Assembly (NCBI RefSeq): GCF_000150275.1 | Contig: NW_002060944.1 | Location: 6,546,564 to 6,610,563 of the forward strand | Reading direction: 5' to 3' | From: Trichoplax adhaerens | Taxonomy: Eukaryota; Placozoa; Uniplacotomia; Trichoplacea; Trichoplacidae | Length of the DNA stretch: 64,000 nt | Shown here: positions 15,485 through 28,112 of the stretch, piece after piece | How the letters are laid out: the number at the start of each line of letters is the position of its first letter | How positions within the stretch are numbered: position 1 is the first letter of the stretch | Program-made: the position numbers and the translations under genes | The notes under the pieces: generated by a model | What the model saw: only the letters and a program-made list of their open reading frames with translations | What the model was told of the DNA's origin: nothing | Databases searched by the model: none

Positions 15485-15745
15485 TCTGACTATTATTATA
15501 TAAGCTATCCACAAATATCCCACTGTTACAGATGCTTCTGTTGTAGCTCCTTAATGTTCTTATGCGTGATCTGTAGATGGATGCTATCTCTATCTGTTAA
15601 TCACTTAGTTTGTTTGACTATTTATAAGCTATCGATAACTATCCTACAACTACAGATAGCTTCTGTTGTAGCTCCTCGACATTATTATACCTGATCAGTC
15701 GATGAATGCTATCTATATCGGTTCGTCACTTAGTTATTAATTTGA
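15485..15745. repeat. Two tandem copies, about 122-bp unit
   Basis: TATAAGCTATC followed by an ACAGAT segment and CTTCTGTTGTAGCTCCT occurs at about 15499 and again at about 15624. It is followed in both by a GATGNATGCTATCT segment and a CACTTAGTT segment. The copies are similar but not identical. The short open frames across them look like by-products of the repeat. Confidence 0.7.
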
Positions 15746-16256
15746 CTATTTCTATCAGAAGTCGCTGTGACGGTAGAGAACATGCAGATACTGTTGACAT
15801 ACCACCTGCTTAAGCAATACAGTTTAGAATACTGTCAGATTAAATTAGAAGTAATGAGGGTTTACTTCTTTGACAAGTGTCAGCCTGCAAAGCATAGCAG
15901 GTATTGCATTGCATAATCATAGAATGATTCGTTGATAGAACGGGTAGCGTATAACTACAGTTGAGAAAATGAATCCACCACAGAATTGAGCATCGGCATA
16001 TTGGCGTAATGAAGTGTTTAGAATAAGGTGATATGAGGCGGAACACATTCTAATCCGACTGTCATGTCTATTTCTTCTTCTTATGGTACTGTTTACTCTT
16101 CAGATCACATGCTAGTTTGCACTATGGTAATCTGCGATTTACAAACTTGAAACATCGGGTATTCATTTGCCTCAACTTGGGTACTTCTGGTAACTGCCAC
16201 TAAGTTGTCATGGTACGCAGTACTAAACAGTAACATGGTCTGCTAAATCTTACCGG

Positions 16257-16840
16257 TAAAATCAAATCAAAGCAAGCCGGTGAAATCTGAAAATTCAATC
16301 CAAATCAATTCATGAAACCTTAGTGTAGTGCCGCGTCAATTTTAAGATTCCTCAAGTATTAACTAGCTAAGTAACACTCTAGTTATAAGTACAGTACTAT
16401 AGAAAGTAATAGTAATCTTGTGAGCTAAGATAGTGCTTTGTTAATTCTAGTTAATTGATGAAGTAGAAGTGAAGTGAAGTAAGAGAGATCTTACACCCAG
16501 CTTTAAGGCATGATTCAAAGTGATGAAATCATGAAAGCCTAGTGTAATGCAATTTTAAGATTCCTCAAGTATTAACTAGCTAAGTAACACTCTAGTTATA
16601 AGTCCTAAGTACTATGTAGAAAGTAATAGTAATCTTGTGAGCTAAGATAGTGTTTTGCTAATTCTAGCAATTGATGAAATATAAGTGAAGTAAGAGAGAT
16701 ATTACATCCAGCTTTAAGGCATGATTCATCTGATCACATCAAATCAAGCCGGCAAAATCTAAAAATTCAATCCAAATCAAATCATGAGACCCTAGCTTTA
16801 AGGTATGATTCAACTTGATCAAATCAAGGGTTGGACGATA
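16257..16840. repeat. Recent 213-240-bp tandem duplication
   Basis: A block starting at CTCAAGTATTAACTAGCTAAG (16351) is repeated almost without change at 16564, a 213-bp step. It includes the long shared stretch down to the AAGTAAGAGAGAT and CCAGCTTTAAGGCATGATTCA segments. The flanking AAGCCGG...AATTCAATCCAAATCAA block at about 16275 recurs at about 16746. This is the least diverged array in the left third of the window, so the duplication is comparatively young. Confidence 0.85.
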
Positions 16841-17615
16841 CTTGATTTTACTAGGATAGCTATTGACATTGATTTGACACCAGTTCTTTTGCCGACAAAC
16901 ATTAACTGTATACCGTGCAGTGGACAGTGGAATCAATATACTGCACTCTTTGTGGCGTGAGTGAGTGATGACGTATGGCTTTTTTTTACAGAATTGTACT
17001 GTATTTCTTCTCATAAATCCTTAATATGTACCATGATGTGGACCCTGGATTACTGGCACTTTGGACAGCACCATCCCACGGTATGATAGGATACTGTCAA
17101 AACTGCTCAAAAGACATCTCAGGATAGGAAACATATTTTCGATTTCTATCTGTGGTTCACAGAAGAGAAAAGGAAATAGTGATAGAACTGTCTACGACGG
17201 CATCGCATCCATAAGATCAGTAGATACAGGCGATACTGACTTGACTAACTCAGGAAAGAAGAAAGAATAAAATGGAATAACTAAATCCTCCTGCTTAAGC
17301 CAATAAAACAAACAAGCAAAACAAATAGAGTCCACAGTAGACCATGTTGGTGACGAAAGCATGGACAACGTGCTATCTTCATACTGAAACAGCCCCGATA
17401 TCCAGTACTGTTACCTACTACACTCAGTGCATTGCATCGGGCGTATAGTCGTTTTGAAAGTTGTTTTCGCTTGCCTATATCGCTTCGCACTCGGTCCACT
17501 TCAATATTGCTGACCCAGTAATGTGTAAAATATATGTCGTAAAAAATACTTGTACTATACTTGAAATAGACTTTAAATGAGTGACATCTATTTTACATCG
17601 GTTCGTTTCGTATTG

Positions 17616-17722
17616 CACAGTACGGTACAGTACTCCAGCAGTCTGCAGACCATAGATTGTACTGTAGTCTACAGTACTACACACTGTCTACAAGGACCAC
17701 CGTAACGGTACAGTACAGTACA
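17616..17722. promoter_or_regulatory. GTACAGTAC-type motif cluster upstream of NDUFAB1
   Basis: Within about 107 bases the overlapping palindromic words GTACAGTAC, TACTGTAG, ACAGTACTAC and GTACAGTACAGTACA occur at least six times. The cluster ends 110 bases before the NDUFAB1 start codon. A very similar cluster lies just before PGS1. A role as promoter or 5'-UTR element is inference from position and recurrence. Confidence 0.45.
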
Positions 17723-17832
17723 ATGTCAAGCGCTGATCGTGGTACTGGTCGCCACGTTCGTCCACGCTCACTTCACCCCCATCCAGCGGGTCACTAGTCG
17801 ATTTGAAAAGACAGTCCAGCAAGCTCAACAAC

Positions 17833-19955
<2,123 letters not shown>

Positions 19956-21133
19956 GCATCAAAAGGCTGATTTGCTAACAAGGTATGTAGAAATGTCGGT
20001 AAATTTGCTACAGTATTGATGAAAATCATTATGATAAAAGTAGAAAATGATTTAGGTAGTATGCCATATTTTACGCTTTCAGTAGTATACCTGTTTCCAT
20101 TGCACACTGTCATGTCGACGTTGTATGTAATTTTACCCGTTTGAATTTTCATTACATTTTGCAAAAATTATTTGTAAAAGCTGTCTCTAAATTTACTAAT
20201 AAGTTAACTATATCTCATGAATTAGCTATTGTTGCCTGTTAATAGAGCTCTTATATATACTCTTGGATTATTTTTCAGTTGATCAATGTCTGCATAGAGA
20301 TGTATTTAAGTTCGAGCATATGGGTTAATATTGGTAGCCTAGCTCATCTCTTAGAATGGCTAGGAAGCACGCAAATGCGCATGGATCCAGTCATGATTTT
20401 GTAATTCTATTCCTAACAGATGTATTCCTTGTCATAGTGATTTAAGGCTCATTTTTCTAATATAAAGTAATATAGAAGGAAAGAAGATAAATGAAAGGCC
20501 AGTTTCTAGTTACTTTTTTAATTGTCATGCCTAAAGCTTTCCTGATTGCGTGGAAATTGTTGGTTATAGTTTAGTACAATGTTTATATTTCTTAACAAAT
20601 TGCGCTTTGAGCTACTTTGTATTGGAATGCCTTAAATTTGGTTTATCGACATATCATAATAAATATTACTGTTAACTATAAAAATGCCATATGTTGGTTG
20701 TAAACTTGATTGATATTTAGAGATAGTAAAGCATTTTTAGCATCTAGCACCATCTTAAATACACGTAACGCCTATTTTAGCGTCAAAAAAATGTTCAATT
20801 AAAAAGCAATTTTAAGCACTTGGAAAAATATTACATCCAATTACTGTAATCGCAAAAATATATTACACCGCAAATCCGGAATGAAGGATTGACACAAATT
20901 ATTCTATCATATGGCGATAAAAGCAATATTTAAAATGATAGCAACATTAGTGACTTATGATAACAACATTGTATAGACAGTTTTGAAGGTGAATATGTTT
21001 ATAATTTAATTATAAACATTTAATAGAAAACTTGAAATTAGCGTAAAACCTGTAACAGCTACTCAGGTAATTTTAATGTACAACGTGTAATCTGTACTAG
21101 ATATATCTCACTCGATATTTATAATTACAGCAT
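19956..21133. other. Intergenic, convergent 3' ends of NDUFAB1 and FAM227
   Basis: This 1.2-kb stretch separates two genes transcribed toward each other, so it should hold both 3' untranslated regions and polyadenylation signals. I see no additional coding region, RNA gene or clear repeat in it. Confidence 0.6.
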
Positions 21134-24100
21134 TTATTCTTGAACTTCATCCAAGTTAATAGCTTCTAATGCAGCACGAAGTACCGATGATGAATGCTTG
21201 CCATAACCAATATAATCTCGTTGCTAAATTAAAAGTCATCAAATGAAGTTAGTAACAATGATGGTATGTTTGCTTAGTCAAATTGAAAAATCAATTATCT
21301 TACCGCGGCTTCTAATTTCAATACATCGCTAAGCCTTTTAATTTCACGAGGCTGTTCTAAGAGTATTTCTTGTCGTCTAGGTGATTGAATAACAATCTTG
21401 AGTTATGATTATCCTTCTATCACATCATTTAAGACTTGTTGATTTATACTCGTATACTTTAGTATATACTGTATGGTAAAGATAGAATAAGAATTATTCA
21501 GGAATGTATAGCTAAAAAAGTGACATTACTTTCTATAATTGAGATATTCATGGTGCTGTTCCAGAGCGAAAGTAGTCTGATCTTGTTCAATTGATTTTGT
21601 AAATCTACACAGATAGTAAAAATATCAAAGTTTAGTACGGATAAATCAATAAAATAGCAAAAAATGAATCTCAAAATGACATCACGTAATACTTGCTACT
21701 GTACTAAGCTTTTAACTTCATGCAGTAGTATTAATAAGAACAGTATTCTATCAAAACGATGTCTGCTATTCAAGAATCGATAAATACGTAACAAAAATTA
21801 ATGTCTTTAAATGTGTAATACATGATATGAAAATCTTCTTTTTACGCGTCGTCATAAAGTAATTTTAAATTATAAGGTTCAACTCTGATAGTAGTATATT
21901 CTAAATACTATAACGATATCAACCTGTGATTTACTTACTTTTCGAAATGTTTCTCGATGGCATGTGCCGTATTTCTGGAGTCTTTAATTACGTCTTGGTA
22001 AGTTAATGCATCGACGGGTGGCAATTTATTAATATCAGTTCGATGGATATAAACTACAGGATGATTGGATTTTCGTAATTGTTTCATTCTCATATATTGT
22101 TCTACTAAGGGGCTATGGCCATGAATATTAAAGATCGATTTTTCGAATTCAGGGCCTTTCGTTGCTGGATGTGACTAACAGAAATTATAACGTAGCTCCT
22201 TAATCTAATTTCAAGTAAAACCGAACCGTATCATTATCTTACTTGGCTTCGGTGTCTTCTAAAATTAGGATTTAATTTGATAATTTTCTTAGGGTTATTT
22301 TTAGTTCCAACAATAATTCTTGTACCATCGTTCCGTAGTCGACGATTTGATGGTAAAGGAGTTATATTACCAGGAAAAGATGACATGCTACCTTGTCGGC
22401 TTCGTTTTCCATCTATTAATTTGTTTTAAAGATAGAATAATTGTAAATACTATTACATAAACGAACTTAAACATGTTAATCGATTAATGAAGTCTATATA
22501 TTAATCAAGCAACAAAACTAGGTATTAGTAATTAAAATTCACCTTGTGAGTTTTGCTCAGATGATTCTTTGCTACTTTCTTGATTGCTATTCGTACCATT
22601 CGATTGCGATATTTTATGAATAATGTTAAAGTTTAAGGCTGGGACTAGATTAAATATAGTGCAATAGGGATTAGAATAGTACCGTAAAAAATACGGATTA
22701 AAGAAGTAGTAAAGGAAAACTATTTTTCGTAAAAATTGTAACTTTACGATATACCTTTTTCTTGTTTCGCTTGAGCTTCTCTTTTCTGAACAATGGCTGG
22801 CTCTAATCTACTATAAGGCCATTTACTCCATGATCGAGGGTAGGGTTTATTTCCTATTAGGAAACAAAAAACAGCCAATTAGCTATAGAAAATTCAATGG
22901 CAATCAATACTTAACATTGCAAGCTCAGGTATAGTTGAAACCTATTAAAATATAACTGTTGATATTATAGTAATAGATTATAAAAATTTCTACCTTTGCA
23001 ATTAATTTACTGGTAATTACGTAATCTTTTAGTAACAGTTGATAATAATACTAAAATATCTTTTATATTGAAAACGCACGTAATAGTAATTAATTCGCAA
23101 TAGGAAATAGCATAAGGCAGGCTTGCCTTATTCTGTAATATATTATTACCTGTCATCCACAGTGTTACTAGATTTGTTAATTCTGTTTTAAAGTTTTCGT
23201 TGTATTGACGCCAAGACGTTGGAAAGGCTTCACAAAATGTACTATAAATAGTTTGGCATACTAAATCTGGATAGGACTAGAAAGAAAAAGTAACAAAGTA
23301 ACTTAGCGCTAATGGTAACTCCCAAGATATATCATCAAGTTTATAAACTAATGATAATCATGAAACAAGTATGAACAACATTGATCCAGTATATAATGTG
23401 AACGTTAAAAGGCTTGGCCAGTAAACCCTTTACGTTTAATGTGCATATTGACTATAAATTTTTAAGTTAGCACTATTCTAAAAGCAAAATTGTCTCCAAA
23501 GTTATTTTGGCACAAATAAACGGCCATTGTATTCATACACCTTGTTCAATTAAAACTGTAGGATAAATGTTGTAGTAAATTTTTATACAAAATCTTTTTA
23601 AAACAAAGACGTGGTATACCTGAAGGAAAACATCTCTATATAGAGGATTTCTGGCAAAGGTTAATAATTTGACGTAATTATAAGCAATTCGGTTAAAAAT
23701 TTTGTCCTGTGTGTATTTACTAGGCTATAATAAAGATATCGAAAAAATGAAATGAATACGCAGTCAGCACTGTCATAGTTTATCCAAAGTAAACATGAAA
23801 ATTAACTCCAAAATTTGTTTATATGGATTACAACTGGTAGGATGATAAATTATCTTAAAGTACCTGATATCGATAAAGAAAAAACCACCAGAATGTATCC
23901 TATGATAAATAAGAAATAGTGAAAAATGTTATCATTTTGTGCTACATTATTATAATCAGAGCAGAAAAGGCAATATTGAGTCACGTTTAGCACTTTGTAT
24001 TGATACAAAAAAGATTAATGTGGAAGAAATCTTTATATACGCTATATACTACCTGCATAATAGCTTCTGATATTTCGGAATGAAAACATTTTACGAATTC

Positions 24101-25228
24101 AGCTCTATAACGGGGCTAGATACCGAATAATTAAATAAAAAAATAATATTTGAATGTACATATTTGACAACTTGTTAATAGCTTTATAGATGGTATTATT
24201 ATGATGGTGTCTATCTCAAGTATGCGCCGTCTAGATTACCTTCTTTTTTAAATCATCCTGAGCTTCTGATATTCGTCTTAGCTGACTTGATACAGAAATA
24301 TTTTCTGGTAAACGAGTTACATGATGAGAATCATATCCTGGATAAGATTGAAGCTATATACAAAAATTAAAAATTATTATTTCAGAGCGGTTCGCCTTTC
24401 AGATCTCTGAGGTTCTAATAAAATACGAAAATTTTTTATATTACAGCAGTTCCTAATTTTATATAGTTGTTACCTCGACTAATTTAGGCTTTTCGGGTCG
24501 CTCTTCTCTATTATATGCTCTCTGTTATTGTAAAATTATGAAATAGGACATAAATAGCTTATATGCAAAAAAATTTACATTAGTCCTAAAAGTAATATAA
24601 TACGTAGTTTCCAGTTCTAATTGCTTACTTGTCTGACGGTTTCTCGCAGTTGCTCATATCTCATTTGTTTATCGTAGAATTTTAATTTTAAAGGTTTCTT
24701 ATCTTGCATTAGTACTTTTATATTGTAGAGATAGATTGACAGTGGTTAGTACATTGCATATATTTATCGCCGATTCGATGTTAGTCTATTATTTCGGACT
24801 AGAATCATACAACAAATGAGAAAATTATGATATATACAGTTACCAATTTTCGATGAGAATACGCCGGCAAATCGGTTCATTTCCTTGGCTTCTTTTTCTA
24901 AACAATTTATTTAAATTATATGTACATAACAGATATTAATAAGTTTAACTGCTAAAATTCATACGAAGGTTGTTGCTACTGCTAATTACGACATAAATTG
25001 TACAGAGCTTATTCCTAGCATATAAGTAAATATCTACATAGTTAAATGCTGTAAATAGCATCAGATATCGCTTTGCTATTGACTATAATAAAAATTTACG
25101 CCTTAAATAAATATACTCTTGGTAACTACTATCATACCTTTATTAATAACTGGTCTTTTCTGTAACTCTACTTCACGATATGCATAGTCATCACTTTCAT
25201 CCTCATTATCTGACATATCAATTGTCAT
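21134..25228 (-). CDS. FAM227: FAM227 family protein (FWWh domain)
   Basis: Sixteen small exons, 5' to 3': 25138-25228, 24844-24897, 24629-24702, 24474-24521, 24240-24353, 24053-24115, 23864-23899, 23620-23724, 23150-23276, 22755-22853, 22543-22638, 22243-22412, 21939-22174, 21530-21604, 21304-21376, 21134-21223. All phases close and give 516 aa, close to my recollection of human FAM227B (about 508). Family-diagnostic segments are YPGYDSHHVTRLPENIS in exon 5, the FWWFF signature in the 36-base exon 7, RIAYNYVKLL in exon 8, EAFPTSWRQYNENF and LVTLWMTG across exons 9-10, and FNIHGHSPLVEQYM in exon 13. Members are poorly characterised; vertebrate ones are mainly expressed in ciliated tissue and testis (general knowledge). 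The start is the first good in-frame ATG. A splice acceptor at 25305/25306 suggests an upstream untranslated exon. Exons 11-12 are Ser/Gln/Arg-rich linker and the least certain part. Confidence 0.82.
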
Positions 25229-27061
25229 TTTAGTGAAGCTTTGTAGTTCACTATTTAAATTTCCGATACGACCTTGCAGCTTTTTAATTTGATTAACGCT
25301 TTCCACTGTTTTATATAAGGTCAAGAAGATAACTAACGAATACGAAATTTTTAATACCCTAAATAATCTCTTTTAAAACATTAAAGGTTGACAATAACGG
25401 GAATTATAGTCAACTAATCATGAATTATATCCATATATATAGTATGTACTGTATACATATATTTGTCTGTGCCTTATTCTTAAAAACAAGAGATTATTCA
25501 AGCTGAGCAGAGAAATGATCTCATATAGCAATAATTAGCTGTGATTTGAAAATGCAGCGAGCGTGATTAATTGTGATTTAATGTATTTAAATATCTGATA
25601 AAAAAGATTGAAATTATCCCTGAGGCTAGAGCTATATCATGTACGCATTGCGTCGTGCGTTACGAAATAGTACTACAAAAGGAAGACGCAATAAGTTTTG
25701 CTTTAATTCTGATATAGGTAATCTCTTCTTGATGTTTATTATGACAATTTATATCGATCAATAAGATATGAAAGTTAAGAATATTGGTGTTGCTAATAAA
25801 TTATAAAACTAATTTTACCTGAGATTACAAATTGATAATAAAAGTACCCTTGGGTAGATTAAATAAAACGATAAGATTATTATCAGTTAAGATATTTAAG
25901 TTTGTCCAGTCGTATATCTACCTCTAGCTTATATATTTTTGTAATCATAGACATAAATGAATATTATGCTTATGTTTTAGGTTGTGCTTGATTAAAATGT
26001 CTCACATGTACAGGTAAAAAATAACAGTAAATTTTCCCCTAAATTATTACTATTTCGGATTGTAATTGGTTCGAGAACTGTTTTGTGGATGCTGCTAAAA
26101 ATATTGTTAAAATTCGAAAGGAAATGATCATCTATCTCAAAGGTTATAGTACATATCTTGAATGGAGATGAAACTCGTGATAATTCTTAGATTGATTAAA
26201 TAAAATGATAAGATAATTATCAACAACAACATAAATTTGCTAGATAAGATCAGTAGATTAAGCTTCTGGCTTTTCTTTATCATAAACTAAGGAATAAATC
26301 TCAATATTATGATTGGCTAAAGAAATAGCTTTAAAAAAAGGAAATTGCTACAAAAAGTAGTACTAAATTTAAAATAGTATTTTTATCTGCTATGAAGGAA
26401 CTATTGAGTTCAAGTTGTATTTTGGTTATCTTGGATGGGGGAAGAGCTTGATGATTTATTTCTATTACGAATACAGAGCCTGTTATGCCTTTACTGAAGG
26501 ACGATAATACATGCAAAGGTAAATTATAGAGAAAAGAAGGTAAAAAAAATTAGTGGTAGATAAGATATTTGTTATGATATGATAAGTGGGGCAAATTGAG
26601 CAAGCAGATCCAATATTGTAGCGCATGATTTAATCTGATCGGTCTACAGTTAATTTCACTTTTCGGTCATTAATTGATAATTATCCTTGATAGATTAACA
26701 GGACAGAAAAATGGAATTATCTAGTAGATGATATTTTAATATAGGGATTGTCTTATGATGAGGAAAGATAAAGCCATTAATAACAATTACAGTATTGATG
26801 GCCTTTGTCGTGTCAGCTTAATAGGCCATAGAAGGAACAGATGGCTAATGAAGTGTTATATATCTTAACCGGATATACTTTCTACCTCTACAATCCTCGC
26901 TATCATATAATACTCTAAACATGATTTTCATTAAAAACAAATTACCAACATTCACAATACTACCATAATAGTTCATATTTTGTAATACTTAATTTTAGAT
27001 ATGTAAACTATTGGATAGAGATTAAAAATAAAAAAAATGAAATAACAGCTTGGTAGACGTA

Positions 27062-27076
27062 GTTACCCTTAGCAAC
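27062..27076. promoter_or_regulatory. Candidate RFX X-box
   Basis: GTTACCCTTAGCAAC matches the RFX half-sites GTTACC and AGCAAC with a 3-base spacer. It sits 1.8 kb upstream of the FAM227 start codon and 1.0 kb upstream of PGS1. RFX factors drive ciliary genes, so FAM227 would be the expected target, particularly if its untranslated first exon lies in this region. Assignment is inference. Confidence 0.4.
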
Positions 27077-27474
27077 CATACACTATTCTAGTATCATTTT
27101 AGCTTGAATCACGGATTATATTGATGAACGATGATTCATTTTAGTAAGTAAGGATACAATTATATCTTGGCTGATGATTTTGATATGTTGCAATTTGTTT
27201 GCCATGATTATCTTGACTTTCCATGATTGCTATCTTTGATGACAATGAGTATATTAACTATTGAGCGAGGAAGGCAGCATCCTAATTCATGTTATGATAT
27301 CCCTAAGCCAGCTGGACTGCAGCTCTTCTTACACTATCCTCTATAGTGTGTCCTGTTATAGGTGTGGTTTAGTATTGATTGTACTTAAATGGTAAAAGCC
27401 AGTGGCATCAGACAGTAAACTAGCACACTCAAAGCACAGTATGGAGTTTCCATGGTAACATTGTGACGTAACAT

Positions 27475-27507
27475 GGACCACTAGAAGAGAACTAGTTCTA
27501 GTGGTCC
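27475..27507. repeat. 12-bp perfect inverted repeat upstream of PGS1
   Basis: GGACCACTAGAA at 27475-27486 is followed after nine bases by its exact reverse complement at 27496-27507. The spacer plus arm overlap also contains the palindrome AACTAGTT. It could form a stable hairpin or cruciform about 600 bases upstream of the PGS1 start codon. Function unknown. Confidence 0.6.
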
Positions 27508-27947
27508 TAGTACCCCTATACTGAGCGCAGTACAGTGCACAGTTTTAGTAATACCGTACAGTAAAATGACCAGAACAGTGACAAGTCTACTTCGATCTCT
27601 ATGCGAAACGGCCGCTTTCCGTCCGTCCCGCCCTTTCTTTCTTTTACTCGTCCCTAACTATGTTCTGAAACCATGGATTGCTACTTTAAATTCTTAATAA
27701 ATTGCCATTAGGCAATTGTGAACTTATAAATGAATACCATAGAGCTGCTTACGACTAGATATTAGTAGAGTAGTGATTTCGCCAAGTGGAGAAACAGAGG
27801 TGTTTCGTTGTCTCATATAAAAATCACTAGCGCAAGCATGTAGCTATACACTATACCGAATACAGTATGAAAGTTCATAATAAAGGCTATATTGTAATTG
27901 CTAAGTAGTATACAATCCTTATTCTGAGTCTATACATACTTCACAAG

Positions 27948-28067
27948 AGTACTGTTGAGAACTGTATACTGAGTTCAGTATGGAATCTATACAGTCAAAA
28001 GAGTACAGTACATTGTTACAGTACATCATCACAGTACTGAGTACTGTAAGGACAATGAGTACTGTAA
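27948..28067. promoter_or_regulatory. GTACAGTAC-type motif cluster upstream of PGS1
   Basis: About eight copies of overlapping words built on AGTACTG and its complement CAGTACT occur in 120 bases (GAGTACTGTT, GAGTACAGTACATT, TTACAGTACATC, ACAGTACTGAGTACTGTAAG, GAGTACTGTAAG). The last copy ends 45 bases before the start codon. The same word family is clustered upstream of NDUFAB1. A regulatory or 5'-UTR role is inference. Confidence 0.45.
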
Positions 28068-28112
28068 GCTCCATCAGCTCCTGCTCCACCAATCCAGGCA
28101 TCCATTTCCAAT

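Larger units (their letters stand above)
1..17600. other. Gene desert, AT-rich, no supportable gene
   Basis: I find no coding region I can support on either strand in this stretch. Open frames are short, lack splice-site context and read as low-complexity AT-rich translation. What can be seen is a series of diverged tandem repeats (listed separately), short TA runs (for example around 4638-4660), and two inverted repeats near 9.7 kb and 10.7 kb. Small exons of 40-60 bases, like those in the genes further right, could hide here and would escape reading by eye. Confidence 0.6.
25330..28112. other. Intergenic between divergent FAM227 and PGS1
   Basis: This 2.8-kb stretch lies between two divergently transcribed genes. 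It holds a candidate X-box (27062-27076), a 12-bp inverted repeat (27475-27507) and a CAGTAC motif cluster (27948-28067), each listed separately. A diverged duplication is also visible: GATTAAATAAAACGATAAGATTATTATC near 25857 and a close match near 26193. A GC-richer segment at about 27600-27640 (CGGCCGC and CCGTCCGTCCCGCCC) may belong to the PGS1 promoter. No gene was found. Confidence 0.5.

Noticed and set aside
17061-17270. 69-codon plus-strand frame before NDUFAB1
   Set aside because: Starts without ATG in good context, shows no family resemblance and sits in the presumed 5' flank.
17281-17499. Minus-strand 72-codon frame with a hydrophobic stretch near its end
   Set aside because: No splice context, signal or homologue recognised; overlaps likely promoter DNA of NDUFAB1.
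25639-25718. ATG followed by a basic, targeting-like peptide (MYALRRALRNSTTKGRR) ending at a GTAATC donor
   Set aside because: I found no second exon in a compatible phase downstream; one candidate acceptor near 25980 leads straight to a stop.
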